NCBI GenBank assembly: GCA_963722495.1
Contig: CAVRND010000021.1
Span: 248,001 to 312,000, forward strand
DNA from: Hyphomicrobium_A sp963722495
GTDB lineage: Bacteria; Pseudomonadota; Alphaproteobacteria; Rhizobiales; Hyphomicrobiaceae
Direction of reading: 5' to 3'
DNA length: 64,000 nt
The translations under genes were made by a program, and so were the position numbers. The stretch's first letter is position 1. Every line of letters starts with the position of its first letter. Positions 22,363-31,961 of this stretch are shown here, piece by piece. Below the pieces are notes generated by a model that saw only the letters and a program-made list of their open reading frames with translations, was not told the origin of the DNA and did not search any database.

Positions 22363-22495
22363 CGCGCTTCTCTCCGCGGGGACGTTTGGCGCCGTATTGG
22401 GCGCTCAAGGCCGCCGACGTTGCACCAAGCGGCACGCTTTGGCTAGCGTCGGGCACCGCTTGTGCAGCACTCTTGGTGTTGCGTCGCAAAGAGCT

Positions 22496-23546
22496 ATGGA
22501 CAGGGGCGGCGGCAATGGCGAAAAGCGCCGAGTGACCAGCGCCACGGCAGCACCCGGCATCGAGACGCGCCCGCTCGCGGGTCGCAGCGCGTGGATCATC
22601 ACCACTGGGCTCGCCGGTATGGACGTGCAGACGCGCGGCGTCGCCGATGCGCTGGGTCTGCAATACGAAATGAAGCGCGTGGCGCCGAGGGGCATCTTCA
22701 AACTGCTGGCGCCCTGGGGGCCGGTGGCGCCGTCGGAGCGCTTCGGTAAAGCCGGCGCGCAGTTTTCGCCGCCCTGGCCGGACGTCGCCATCGCGCTTGG
22801 GCGCAGCTGCGTGCCCTACATGCGTGCGCTGCGCCGCCGCTCTCCGAAGACGTTCTCCATCGTGATGCTCGACAACCGCGCCGGGCTCGGCGTCGCCGAC
22901 GTGATCTGGGTGCCGCAGCACGACCGGCTGCGCGGCCCGAACGTCATCACGACGCTGACCGCGCCACACAGCTTCACGGCCGAGCGGCTCGCCGAGCTAC
23001 GGCGCACGGTCCCACCCGCCATCGCCGCGTTGCCGCGTCCGCGCATCGCCGTCATCCTCGGCGGCAAGAACAAGGTCTACGAGTTCCGCCCCGAGGACGA
23101 TGCTACGTTTCGCCGCCTCGCTGAAATCGCTGGGCACGCTGGGCGCCAGCTTCATGATCACGCCGTCGCGGCGCACGCATGCGCGCCTCAAGGAGGTGAC
23201 CGAGGAGGCGACGCGCGATTATCCGCGCATCCTGTACGAGGGCGAGGGGCCCAACCCGTACGGGGACTTCTTGGCGCATGCCGATGCGCTCGTCGTCACT
23301 GCCGATAGCGTCAACATGACGGGCGAGGCCGCCGCCACCGGCCGTCCGGTCTACGTGTTCACGCCGTCGGCCGGATCGGACAAATTCCGCCGCTTCCATG
23401 CCGCGCTCGAAGCCTACGGGGCCACGCGCCCGCTGCCGGACCGCGTCACAGAATTGCCGGACTGGAGCTACGCGCCGTTGCAGTCGGCCGAGACCATCGC
23501 CCGCGAGATCGAGCGCCGCTGGCGGGTCCGGAACGAAAAGCCATGA
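22496..23546 (+). CDS. Mitochondrial-fission ELM1-like family protein (one frameshift)
   Basis: About 349 residues over two frames. The family's Rossmann-type features are seen: WIITTGLAGMDVQTRGVADALG near the N-terminus, PDVAIALGRSCVPYMRAL, IWVPQHDRLRGPNVITTLTA, then after a frame change near 23105 SFMITPSRRTHARLKE, DALVVTADSVNMTGEAAATGRPVYVF and DKFRRFH. The bacterial ELM1-like family resembles glycosyltransferase-like nucleotide-sugar folds; its function in bacteria is unknown. The ATG at 22496 is used, with a GTG at 22532 as an alternative. It overlaps the next gene by 4 bases, which suggests coupling. Confidence 0.8.
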
Positions 23547-24274
23547 TGCAAAAGTCGCTCCCGCCGCTCGATGATGTGCTGTGTGCCGGGGGCACTTTGT
23601 CAGTGCCGCAGCTCTCGATGGCGGCGCGGGCCGGGCGTGTCGCCGAGATGGCGCTGCTCTACGGCGCCGCGCCGTTCGCCGTCGATAGCGCCGTGCATCA
23701 GCACGGCATCCCCGTATTCATCGCGCTGCTGCCGGTGCTGGCGATCATTCTGATGTTCCTCGTCCTCGACCGCACGTTCTCGCTGCGTCGCGAGCTTTCA
23801 CGCGGGTTCTCGCTGGCGCAGCTGGGCTCGATCCTCGCCATATTCGTCATCGGCGGCGGCATCGTCGCCACGTACGTCTCGGAGTATCACCCCGAACTGT
23901 TCTTGGAGTTTCCGCGCAACCGACCGGACGTCTACCTGCGCATCATGCTGCTCTATCCGCTGATGTCGGTCGCCGTGCAGGAGCTCGTCTACCGCACGTT
24001 CTTCTTCCACCGCTACGGCGCACTGTTTGGGGACGCGTGGTGGCTGGCGATCGCGCTCAATGGCGTGCTGTTCGGGCTCGGCCACATCGTCATCGGTACG
24101 CCGCTGGCGATTTACGGCACCATGGCCACCGGCGCGCTGTTCGCTTGGCGTTATGCAATGACGCGCTCGTTCTGGGCCGTGTTCCTCGAGCATACGCTAT
24201 GGGGCGGGCTGGTGTTCACGGTCGGGCTCGGCCGCTACTTCTTCACCGGCGTCGGCATCCTGAGCTGGCGCTAG
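23543..24274 (+). CDS. CPBP family intramembrane glutamic endopeptidase
   Basis: A 243-residue polytopic protein with the CPBP (Rce1/Abi) motifs: motif 1 as QELVYRTFFFHRY (Glu and Arg), motif 2 as FGLGHIV (His), and a final His in FLEHTLWGG. Six to seven hydrophobic segments are visible. Family members cleave substrates inside the membrane; in bacteria roles include bacteriocin immunity and protein processing, and none can be chosen here. The usual double Glu of motif 1 is Gln-Glu. Its ATG overlaps the end of the ELM1-like gene in an ATGA arrangement. Confidence 0.85.
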   Translation: MMQKSLPPLDDVLCAGGTLSVPQLSMAARAGRVAEMALLYGAAPFAVDSAVHQHGIPVFIALLPVLAIILMFLVLDRTFSLRRELSRGFSLAQLGSILAIFVIGGGIVATYVSEYHPELFLEFPRNRPDVYLRIMLLYPLMSVAVQELVYRTFFFHRYGALFGDAWWLAIALNGVLFGLGHIVIGTPLAIYGTMATGALFAWRYAMTRSFWAVFLEHTLWGGLVFTVGLGRYFFTGVGILSWR

Positions 24275-24366
24275 CGGGGCAGCCGCGGTCGGGTTGAGAC
24301 CCACGCGCTGATCGGCTAGAAGGCCGCAAGCTCAATCACAGCACCATTTTCGAGGAGGCCGCCTCC

Positions 24367-26028
24367 GTGGCGAACCCGCAATACGTCTACCAAATGCACA
24401 AGCTCTCCAAGGCCTACCCGGGTGGCAAGCAGGTTCTGAAGGACATCTCGCTGTCGTTCCTGCCGGGCGCCAAGATTGGCGTCGTAGGCCTCAACGGCGC
24501 CGGCAAGTCGACGCTCCTGAAGATCATGGCCGGCACCGTCGACGACTTCCTCGGCGAGGCGAGGGCGGCCGAAGGCATCAAGGTCGGCTATCTGGCGCAG
24601 GAGCCGCAGCTCGATCCCACCAAGGACGTGCTCGGCAACGCCATGGAAGGCGTAGCGGAGAAAAAGGCGATCCTCGACCGCTACAACGAGATCGCCGCCA
24701 ACTACACCGAAGAGACCGCCGACGAGATGACGGCGCTGCAGGATCAGATCGACGCGCAGGGGCTATGGGATCTCGACACGCAGGTCGAGCAGGCGCTCGA
24801 CGCACTTCGTTGTCCGCCCGGCGACAGTCCGGTGACGAATTTGTCTGGTGGCGAAAAGCGGCGCGTGGCGTTGACCAGGCTGCTGCTGTCGAAACCCGAC
24901 ATCCTGCTGCTCGACGAGCCGACCAACCATCTCGACGCTGAAAGCGTCGCCTGGCTCGAGCACTTCCTCAAGGAGTACGCGGGCTGCGTTATCCTGGTGA
25001 CGCACGACCGCTACTTCCTGGACAACCTCACCGACTGGACGCTGGAGTTGGATCGCGGCCAGGGCGTTCCCTACAAAGGCAACTACTCCAGCTGGCTGGA
25101 GCAGAAGGCGAAGCGCGCCGAGGTCGAGAAATCGGCCGAAGAGGGGCGCCAGAAGCAGATCAATCGCGAGCTGGAATGGATCAGAGCTTCGCCCAAGGCG
25201 CGGCAGGCCAAGTCCAAGGCGCGCGTTACCGCGTTCGACAAGCTGGTTGAGCAGGCCGGACGCGAGGAGGCGGGCAAGGCCTCGTTCTCGATCGCGCCCG
25301 GACCGCGTTTGGGCGACATGGTCGTCGAGGTCGAAGGCCTGTCGAAGGCATTCGGCGATCAGCTGCTGATCGACGGCCTCTCCTTCAAACTGCCGCCGGG
25401 CGGCATCGTCGGCGTCATCGGCCCCAACGGCGCCGGCAAGACGACGCTGTTCAAGATGATGACGGGCAAGGAGACGCCCGACGGCGGCGAGATCAAGCTC
25501 GGCTCGACGGTGAAGCTCGCCTATGTCGACCAGAGCCGCGATCACCTCGACGACAAGAAGACCGTCTGGGAGGAGATCTCCGGCGGCCTCGACATCATGA
25601 AGTTCGGCGACAAGAAGGAAATGTCGAGCCGCGCCTATTGCGGCTGGTTCAACTTCAAGGGGCCGGACCAGCAGAAGAAAGTCGGGCTGCTATCGGGTGG
25701 TGAGCGCAACCGCGTGCATCTTGCCAAGATGCTGAAAGAGGGCGGCAACCTGCTGCTGCTCGACGAGCCGACCAACGACCTCGACACCGAGACGCTGGGC
25801 GCCCTCGAGGCGGCGCTGGAAGATTTCCCAGGCTGCGCCGTGGTCATCTCGCATGACCGCTTCTTCCTCGATCGCCTCGCGACGCACATCCTCGCCTTCG
25901 AAGGCGACAGCCACGTCGAATGGTTCGAGGGCAACTTCGAAGCCTATGAGGAGGACAAGAAGCGCCGCCTCGGCGACGCCTCGGTCGAACCGCACCGCAT
26001 CAAGTTCAAACGCTTCGAGCGGGCCTAG
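24367..26028 (+). CDS. ettA: Energy-dependent translational throttle protein EttA (ABC-F)
   Basis: A 553-residue ABC-F ATPase with two nucleotide-binding domains and no membrane segment. Walker A motifs are GLNGAGKST (about 38-46) and GPNGAGKTT (about 354-362). Signature motifs are LSGGEKRRV and LSGGERNRV; Walker B motifs are ILLLDEPTNHLD and LLLLDEPTNDLD. The linker with KAKRAEVEKSAEEGRQKQ and the arm segment match EttA. EttA binds the ribosomal E site and gates entry into elongation according to the ATP/ADP ratio. The start is a GTG at 24367 with GAGGAGG about 9 bases upstream. Confidence 0.95.
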   Translation: MANPQYVYQMHKLSKAYPGGKQVLKDISLSFLPGAKIGVVGLNGAGKSTLLKIMAGTVDDFLGEARAAEGIKVGYLAQEPQLDPTKDVLGNAMEGVAEKKAILDRYNEIAANYTEETADEMTALQDQIDAQGLWDLDTQVEQALDALRCPPGDSPVTNLSGGEKRRVALTRLLLSKPDILLLDEPTNHLDAESVAWLEHFLKEYAGCVILVTHDRYFLDNLTDWTLELDRGQGVPYKGNYSSWLEQKAKRAEVEKSAEEGRQKQINRELEWIRASPKARQAKSKARVTAFDKLVEQAGREEAGKASFSIAPGPRLGDMVVEVEGLSKAFGDQLLIDGLSFKLPPGGIVGVIGPNGAGKTTLFKMMTGKETPDGGEIKLGSTVKLAYVDQSRDHLDDKKTVWEEISGGLDIMKFGDKKEMSSRAYCGWFNFKGPDQQKKVGLLSGGERNRVHLAKMLKEGGNLLLLDEPTNDLDTETLGALEAALEDFPGCAVVISHDRFFLDRLATHILAFEGDSHVEWFEGNFEAYEEDKKRRLGDASVEPHRIKFKRFERA

Positions 26029-26258
26029 GGGCCTAGCGATGCTACGCGTTGGCAAAGCGGAAGGGCACGCTTTGCTCAAGTTTGCGGAGACTTTTATGAA
26101 GCCCCCAAAATGGGCCACCGAGTTCGAGTTCGCCCGCTCTAATCTGAGACGCGCCTTCCTAGAGGCTTTGCCACGTCCTGCGGCAGCGGTGGAAACAGTA
26201 CGTCACCTGATCAATGCTTCCTACGTGAGCCGAACTCACGATGGAGGAGACGAAAATA

Positions 26259-26426
26259 ATGAAGAGCTTCCTTTCACTCATGCTGCTGGGATCTGCCGTT
26301 GTTTTGGCCGCTCCCGCGTTTGCCGACCCGAAGCCGCCCGCGACCGAGGCCGAATGCAATAAGACCGAGGGCTACGACTGGGATTCGGCGACCGGCAAGT
26401 GCGTGCTCGAGTTGCCTGGCGGCTAG
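26259..26426 (+). CDS. Small exported protein, 55 residues
   Basis: A signal peptide (MKSFLSLMLLGSAVVLAAPAFA) precedes a mature peptide of about 33 residues with two cysteines (EAECNKTEGYDWDSATGKC), which could form a disulfide. The ATG at 26259 is chosen since GGAGGA lies 10 bases upstream; an ATG at 26241 would overlap that site. A strong terminator follows at 26449. Similar tiny secreted proteins are common in Hyphomicrobiales, with no known function. The 230 bp before it contain no other gene that I can support. Confidence 0.65.
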   Translation: MKSFLSLMLLGSAVVLAAPAFADPKPPATEAECNKTEGYDWDSATGKCVLELPGG

Positions 26427-26448
26427 TCGTCACCTTAGGTTCTAATGG

Positions 26449-26480
26449 AGCGGCGGGCGCGGGGCCCGCCGCTTTGCGTT
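26449..26480 (+). terminator. Rho-independent terminator after the small exported gene
   Basis: A 10 bp perfect stem (AGCGGCGGGC / GCCCGCCGCT) with a loop of about 5 bases, followed by the T-rich tail TTGCGTTT, 22 bases past the stop codon. Confidence 0.85.
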
Positions 26481-26606
26481 TGAGGGGTGGGCGGCGGACG
26501 TGTTGGAGCCGGTGCTGGTCGCGAGAGCGACGTAGCTTCACCGTCACATCCGAGCCAAGATCGTTTGGCAACGACGGGCGGAGAGCGTAGCGCATAGGGG
26601 GAAGGC

Positions 26607-27345
26607 ATGGGGCGGTTTGCGGATCGGGTGCGGGGCGGCGACCCGGCAGAAATTGCAACGCATGGGCTTGGCGGCCTGGAAGGCGGCAAGCTCGCAGCGG
26701 TCCTGTCGCTGTTCGCGCTGCTGATGTCCGGCTTACAGCCTATGGGAGACGTCGCTCAAACAGGCCGACGTGCAAATCTTCGTGCCCCCCGTCATCCAGT
26801 ATTCGGCGCCGTACCAGAACTCGAACTTCGAAATGATCGCCGTGCCGGTGACGCTCACCAACGAGGGTGCGCGCACGGCGACGATGCTTTCCATGGAGCT
26901 GGCTGTTACGGATCCGAGGACGAAGCAGACCAAACGCTTCTATGCCGCCGACTTCGGCCGCTGGACGATGGAGCGGACCCGTACCGGCGCCTATGAGCCG
27001 TTCGCGCCGCTCTCCCTAGCGGGGCGCTCGAGCCGAACCGAGTCGGTGCTGTTCTACACGCGCGGCGACGATCAGAAGCCGGCGCAGCTCATCGAGGCGG
27101 TGGGGCCGTACACTTTCGAGCTGATTTTCGACGTGGCTGAGAGCCGCAGCAAGCCGACGGTGAAGTTCGACCGGTCGCTGTTGTACTACGATGCGCGCGC
27201 CTTCACCGAGCGGACGCTGCCGATGTATAGCGCCGATTGGCAATCCTCGAGCAATGCCAAGCGCGACGTCGCGCAAATCTGGGTTCAGCGCACTTGCTCA
27301 CTCGAACGCGTAGAGGATCTTTCACGCTGCGCGCATGCGAGGTGA
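26607..27345 (+). CDS. Membrane-anchored protein of unknown function (one frameshift)
   Basis: About 245 residues over two frames. A short N-terminal segment leads into one membrane helix (GKLAAVLSLFALLMSGL), and a frame change near 26735 joins to LWETSLKQADVQIFVPP. The remaining ~190 residues look like an extracytoplasmic beta-rich domain with PVTLTNEGARTATMLSMEL and SLYY-type strands. Similar one-helix proteins with the stretch W/YETSLKQA are found in Hyphomicrobiales without assigned function. The C-terminal 20 residues after NAKRDVAQ look less natural, so the true end may be earlier. Confidence 0.55.
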
Positions 27346-27447
27346 CAAAGCCGGCCCGGCAGACTAGATGCACGGCATCAACGTGAAGCGCCTCAAACGC
27401 GCGTGGCGGCTGGCTGTCCGACAGCGCTGCCGATGGAGCCGGCATCA

Positions 27448-28977
27448 ATGCATCAACAAATGGCCCACGCCGGCCCCAAGGCGAGCCGGCGCGATTGGAT
27501 CGGCCTTGCCGTCATCGCCATCCCTTGCCTCATCTACTCGATGGACCTCACGGTCCTTTATCTCGCCGTGCCGCAGATCACGGCCGATCTGAAGCCGTCC
27601 TCGTCGGGGCTGCTGTGGATCGTCGACATCTACGGCTTCATGGTTGCCGGCGCGTTGGTGACGATGGGGACGCTCGGCGACCGCGTCGGTCGCCGCCGCG
27701 TGCTGCTGATCGGCGCGGCCGCCTTCGGCGCCACGTCGGTGCTGGCCGCCATGTCGACGAGCGCCGAGATGCTGATCGTCGCGCGCGCGCTGCAGGGGCT
27801 CGCCGGCGCGGCGCTAGCGCCATCGACGCTCTCGCTCATCCGCAACATGTTCCTCGACGGCGAGGAACGCGCCTACGCCATCGGCGTGTGGGTCGCCAGC
27901 TTCTCCGCCGGCGCCGCCATCGGTCCCCTGGTCGGCGGCCTGCTGCTCGACAACTTCACCTGGCATTCGGTGTTCCTGATCAATGTGCCGATCATGGCTA
28001 TGCTGCTGATACTCGGGCCGTTGCTGCTGCCGGAATTCCGCGACCCGAATGCGGGCCGCATGGATCTCGTCAGCGCGGCGCAGTCGCTCGTCGCCGTGCT
28101 GGCGATCATCTTCGGCATCAAACGCATGGCTGAGGATGGCCTCCACTGGGTGCCGCTTGTGTCGATCGCCGTCGGCCTCGTCGTCGGCACCATCTTCTTT
28201 CGTCGCGAAAGACGGCTCGCCGATCCGCTGATCGACGTGCGGCTGTTCGCAGCGCCGGCGTTCAGCGCCGCGCTGGCGACCAACGTGCTCGGCCTGTTCA
28301 TGGTGCTCGGCTCGTTCCTGTTCATCGTCCAGTACCTGCAACTGGTGCTCGGCCTCGGCCCGCTCGAGGCGGCGCTGTGGACGGCGCCGTCCGGCGTCGT
28401 GTTCGCCTTGGGCTCCATGGCGGCGCCGGTGCTGACACGCAACTTCCATCCGGCCACGATCATCGCCTGGGGTCTGCTGCTTTCGGCGGTCGGCTTCGCG
28501 GTGTTGACGCAACTGTCGGCCGCGCATTCGCCATGGCTGCTGCTGGTCGGCATGCTCGCCTTCTGCATCGGCCTCGCCCCGCTCGGCGCCATCACCACCG
28601 ACATCGTCATGACCTCGGTGCCGCCGGAGCGCGCCGGCGCCGCGTCGGCCATCTCCGAGACGAGCTTCGAGTTTGGCGGCGCGCTCGGCATCGCCGTGCT
28701 GGGAAGCCTGCTGACGGCGATCTATCGCGGGGCGCTGGATACCGCCGCACTGGCCGGCATCCCGCCCGCAGCGATCGAGAGCGCGCGTGACACCCTCGGT
28801 GGCGCGGTGGACGCGGCGCGCACGCTGCCGGCGGAGGAGAGCGCCCGCCTGCTGGCGACGGCGCGCGCCGCCTTCGTGCATGCCTTCGAGGTGACATCGG
28901 CGCTATCGGCCGTCTGCGCCGTGCTAGCCGCTATATTCGCTGCCACACTGCTGCGTAATGCTGGACAGCGGCGTTAG
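27448..28977 (+). CDS. MFS drug exporter, 14-helix DHA2 type
   Basis: A 509-residue transporter. It starts with helix 1 containing AIPCLIYSMDLTVLYLAVPQI (the DHA2 motif D1-like LDxTVxxVAxP), followed by motif A GDRVGRRRVLL and motif C-like ASFSAGAAIGPLVGGLLLD. Around 14 hydrophobic segments are present. SmvA/QacA-like members export quaternary ammonium compounds and dyes with protons. The ATG at 27448 has GGAG 9 bases before it; longer starts lack support. No adaptor or outer-membrane partner is adjacent, unlike the second DHA2 gene at 35126. Confidence 0.88.
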   Translation: MHQQMAHAGPKASRRDWIGLAVIAIPCLIYSMDLTVLYLAVPQITADLKPSSSGLLWIVDIYGFMVAGALVTMGTLGDRVGRRRVLLIGAAAFGATSVLAAMSTSAEMLIVARALQGLAGAALAPSTLSLIRNMFLDGEERAYAIGVWVASFSAGAAIGPLVGGLLLDNFTWHSVFLINVPIMAMLLILGPLLLPEFRDPNAGRMDLVSAAQSLVAVLAIIFGIKRMAEDGLHWVPLVSIAVGLVVGTIFFRRERRLADPLIDVRLFAAPAFSAALATNVLGLFMVLGSFLFIVQYLQLVLGLGPLEAALWTAPSGVVFALGSMAAPVLTRNFHPATIIAWGLLLSAVGFAVLTQLSAAHSPWLLLVGMLAFCIGLAPLGAITTDIVMTSVPPERAGAASAISETSFEFGGALGIAVLGSLLTAIYRGALDTAALAGIPPAAIESARDTLGGAVDAARTLPAEESARLLATARAAFVHAFEVTSALSAVCAVLAAIFAATLLRNAGQRR

Positions 28978-29029
28978 CGCTCGCGGTTGTCGGGCGTCCG
29001 CCGTATGCTTGCGACAAGCGAGGGACGGC

Positions 29030-29425
29030 ATGACGATGCAAGAGCTCTGGACCGAGTACGGCACTGAAGCGCTGATTGCACTGGGCGGCGGCGTGCTTAC
29101 CGCGCTGATCATGCGTATCAAGGCTTGGCAGCAGGGTCTGGTCGACGAGGACGCGCCATTGCTGCGCCAGGCCGTTGCCTACGTCTTGGCGTATGCTGCC
29201 GCCTTGGCTGCCGTCCGCCACTTCGTGGGGACATGGCGCTACGCGGCCATCGCGGTCGCGATATCGCTGGCGTTGGCGGTGACGATCAATGGACGGCACC
29301 CGCTGTTCACTCGCTCCTATCTTCACAGCTTCGCAATTGCGCTCGCCGCCGCTCTCGCGTTCTGGGGGCTCTACGCTGGCATGCTGTTCTTCGGCTTCGA
29401 CCTCATCGCACCGCGCCGCCCGTGA
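29030..29425 (+). CDS. Small integral membrane protein of unknown function
   Basis: A 131-residue protein with about four hydrophobic segments: ALIALGGGVLTALIM, AVAYVLAYAAALAAV, YAAIAVAISLALAVTI and FAIALAAALAFWGLYAGML. No family is recognised. The ATG at 29030 follows GAGGGA at normal spacing. Its last 23 bases overlap the 3' end of the convergent YihY gene, so the two compete for the same stretch. It probably sits in the inner membrane; no catalytic residue stands out. Confidence 0.6.
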   Translation: MTMQELWTEYGTEALIALGGGVLTALIMRIKAWQQGLVDEDAPLLRQAVAYVLAYAAALAAVRHFVGTWRYAAIAVAISLALAVTINGRHPLFTRSYLHSFAIALAAALAFWGLYAGMLFFGFDLIAPRRP

Positions 29426-30263
29426 CGCTCACTGCGCCAGACGTGGCCGAGTAACGATGCGCGTAGGCATGGCTGATCTCGGCGCCGAAGAGGACGATCT
29501 GTGCCGTGTAGTAGACCCAGATCAGCAGCACGACGAGCGAGGCCGCCGCGCCGTAGGTCGATTCCAGTCCCTGGCGGCCGATGTACCAGGCGATGGCGAG
29601 CTTGCCGGCTTCGAACAAAAGCGCTGACCCCAACGCCCCTGGCCACACGTCGCGCCAGCGTACGGGCACGTCGGGGAACCATTTGAACAGCATGGCGAAG
29701 AGGCCGGTCAGCACACCAAGCGACACGGCGAAGTTCACCGCCTCCCAGATCAGTGCCTCCGAGCCCGCCGTTCCGGCCCAGGCTGAGACAGCGGCCAGCA
29801 CGGTGCTGACGACCAGCGACACCATGAGGAGGAAGCCGAGCGCCATGACGCCGGCGAGCGAGATCAGGTAGGTGCGCACGTACCACCATACGCCGCCGCC
29901 TTCCGGCTCCGGAGCGTCCCAGATGGTGTTGAGCGCGTCCTTCAGTTGCACGACGACGCCGAGCGCCGCGATCAGCAGCAGCAAGACACCGCTGAGTGCG
30001 GCGATGCCGCCGGCTTCAACCGACGAAGCGCCTTTCAGCATTGCCTCCACCGCCTGCGCGCCGTCCGGTCCGAGGAGGCTGCGAAACTGGGAGGTGAGCG
30101 AGCCGCGCACGGCATCCTTGCCGAACCACAGCCCGGCGATGCTGATCGCGATGAGGAGGATGGGGCCGAGGGAGAAGACGGAGTAGTAGGCCAGTGCCGC
30201 TCCAAGGCGCGCGCTGCGGTGCCGCGACCAGTTGTTATAGGCGGAAGTGAGAACGTTCCACAT
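29403..30263 (-). CDS. YihY/BrkB family inner-membrane protein
   Basis: A 286-residue protein starting MWNVLTSAYNNWSRHRSARLG. The family hallmarks are seen: ALAYYSVFSLGPILLIAISIAGLWFG, LNTIWDAPEP, GVVVQLKDA and WPGALGSALLFEAGKLAIAWYIG, with about six membrane helices. The family was once called ribonuclease BN by mistake; its function is not established, although transport of a lipid or small molecule has been proposed. The start at 30263 is preferred because the upstream 43 residues of open frame are Arg/Ser-rich and unlike the family. Confidence 0.88.
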   Translation of the reverse strand: MWNVLTSAYNNWSRHRSARLGAALAYYSVFSLGPILLIAISIAGLWFGKDAVRGSLTSQFRSLLGPDGAQAVEAMLKGASSVEAGGIAALSGVLLLLIAALGVVVQLKDALNTIWDAPEPEGGGVWWYVRTYLISLAGVMALGFLLMVSLVVSTVLAAVSAWAGTAGSEALIWEAVNFAVSLGVLTGLFAMLFKWFPDVPVRWRDVWPGALGSALLFEAGKLAIAWYIGRQGLESTYGAAASLVVLLIWVYYTAQIVLFGAEISHAYAHRYSATSGAVSVTGGAVR

Positions 30264-30321
30264 CGTAGGCCCACAGGTGAGAGTCGGGCCAACAACGGTG
30301 TGTTCTGACGCTTTGTTCCGG

Positions 30322-31959
30322 CTAACGCTGCAACGCGGCGGCGACGGGCGCGGCTGGCTCCGCGGCGACGACCAGCTTCTGCACCGTTTCAAGCGTGTCG
30401 GCCTCGGCGGCCGGCTTGTCCCAGCGGATGCGGTGCACCCGCGGGAAGCGCATGGCGAGGCCGGACTTGTGTCGGCTCGACGGGAACACGGCGTCGAAGG
30501 CGATCTCCAGCACCATCTGCGGCTCGACGGCGCGCACGGGCCCGAATTGCTCCGTCGTGTGCGTGCGCACGAAGCGGTCGAGGCGCATCAGCTCCTCGTC
30601 GGTGAAGCCGGAGTATGCCTTGCCGACGGGGACGAGCTCGCGCACCGCCTCGCCGTTCTCGCCCGTCGTCTCGCGCCAGACGCCGAAGGTGTAGTCCGAA
30701 TAGTAGGACGAGCGCTTGCCGGAGCCGCGCTGGGCGTACATCAGCACGCAGTCGAGGGTCAGCGCCGCGCGCTTCCACTTCCACCAATGCCCCTTGGGAC
30801 GGCCGGAGACGTAGGGGCTCGACTTCCGCTTCAGCATCAGGCCTTCGATGCCGGCTTCGCGCGTGCCGCTCCATAGTTCGTCGAGGTGGGCGAAGTGGTC
30901 GAACGGCACCAGCACACTGACATCGGTCAGGCGCGGATGATGCCGAGCGTGCCAGGCCTCGAGTTGGAGACGCCGCTCGGCAAAGGGAAGGGGGCGCACA
31001 TCCTCGTCGCCATCGATGAGCAGGTCGTACAAGCGCACGAAGGCCGGATAGTCGCGCAGCATCTTGGTCGTGACGGTCTTGCGGTTGAGGCGCTGCTGCA
31101 AGTCGTTGAACGGGGCTACGACACCGTCGCGCACGACCAGCAGCTCCCCGTCGAGCACGGCATCGAACGGCTGGAAGGCGGCGACGATTTCCGGAAAGCT
31201 TGCCGAGATGTCGTCGCCCGAGCGCGAGAAAATGCGCACCTCCCCGCCGCCAGCGGCGATCTGCACGCGCACGCCGTCCCACTTCCATTCGGCCGAAATC
31301 TCGTCGGGGTTCAATCCCGCCCAGTCGCCTTCCTCTATCGGATGCGACAGCATCAGAGGGCGGAACACGGGCTTACCCTCGGCGCTCGGACGCGGCCCGC
31401 GGTTGTCGAGCCAGGCGAACAGATCTGCGTAGGGAGGTGAAAGCGCGTGCCACATCTCCTCGATGTCGGACAGCTCGTGGCCGCTCATCTGCGCCAGCGC
31501 TGTTTTGGCCAGACGCGCCGAGACGCCGACGCGCGGTGCACCACCGACCAGCTTTAGAAGCGCCCAGCGCCCGCGCACGTCGAGGCGGTCGAGGAAGTCG
31601 CCGATGATCGGCGCCACGTTGTTGCGCGGGGCGAGTTCGAGCGCCGCGACGACTTCGGCAAGGCGCGGGGAGGGGCGCTTGTCGCGCCGAGCCGGCCACA
31701 GCAGCGAGACCGTCTCGGCCGTGTCGCCAACGTAGTCGCGCGACAGCTGGTAAAGCACGGGATCGATCTTGTCGGCCATCAGCTCGCCCAGGGCGCGCCG
31801 CAGTGGCAGACGCGGGAAGAGGCCATCCGTGAGCGCCGCCAGCGCGAAGCCGCGGTCGGGGTCCGGTGCTTGGCGAAAATACTCGACCAGCAATCCGAGC
31901 TTGCCGTTGCGCGACGGCGTCGTCGTCAAACAGTCGAGCAGGTTGGCGAACAGCTGCAT
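30322..31959 (-). CDS. ATP-dependent DNA ligase (LigC/LigB-like, exonuclease-associated)
   Basis: A 545-residue ATP-dependent ligase. The N-terminal DNA-binding domain (about 1-200) is followed by the adenylation domain with motif I EWKWDGVRVQ (the adenylated Lys), IFSRSGDDIS, FDAVLDGELLV (motif III-like), EGLMLKRKSSPY (motif IV) and HWWKWKRA (motif V), then the OB domain with YTFGVW and RFPRVHRIRWDKP. It seals nicks using ATP. This family is found next to a beta-CASP exonuclease, as here, in a repair module whose further members, an Lhr-type helicase and a PdeM phosphoesterase, are not in the window. The ATG at 31959 is 3 bases past the exonuclease stop. Confidence 0.93.
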   Translation of the reverse strand: MQLFANLLDCLTTTPSRNGKLGLLVEYFRQAPDPDRGFALAALTDGLFPRLPLRRALGELMADKIDPVLYQLSRDYVGDTAETVSLLWPARRDKRPSPRLAEVVAALELAPRNNVAPIIGDFLDRLDVRGRWALLKLVGGAPRVGVSARLAKTALAQMSGHELSDIEEMWHALSPPYADLFAWLDNRGPRPSAEGKPVFRPLMLSHPIEEGDWAGLNPDEISAEWKWDGVRVQIAAGGGEVRIFSRSGDDISASFPEIVAAFQPFDAVLDGELLVVRDGVVAPFNDLQQRLNRKTVTTKMLRDYPAFVRLYDLLIDGDEDVRPLPFAERRLQLEAWHARHHPRLTDVSVLVPFDHFAHLDELWSGTREAGIEGLMLKRKSSPYVSGRPKGHWWKWKRAALTLDCVLMYAQRGSGKRSSYYSDYTFGVWRETTGENGEAVRELVPVGKAYSGFTDEELMRLDRFVRTHTTEQFGPVRAVEPQMVLEIAFDAVFPSSRHKSGLAMRFPRVHRIRWDKPAAEADTLETVQKLVVAAEPAAPVAAALQR

Positions 31960-31961
31960 CC

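Noticed and set aside
26041..26362. Open frame overlapping the small exported gene on the plus strand
   Set aside because: No ribosome site, no family features, and it is incompatible with the well-supported 55-residue gene and its signal peptide.
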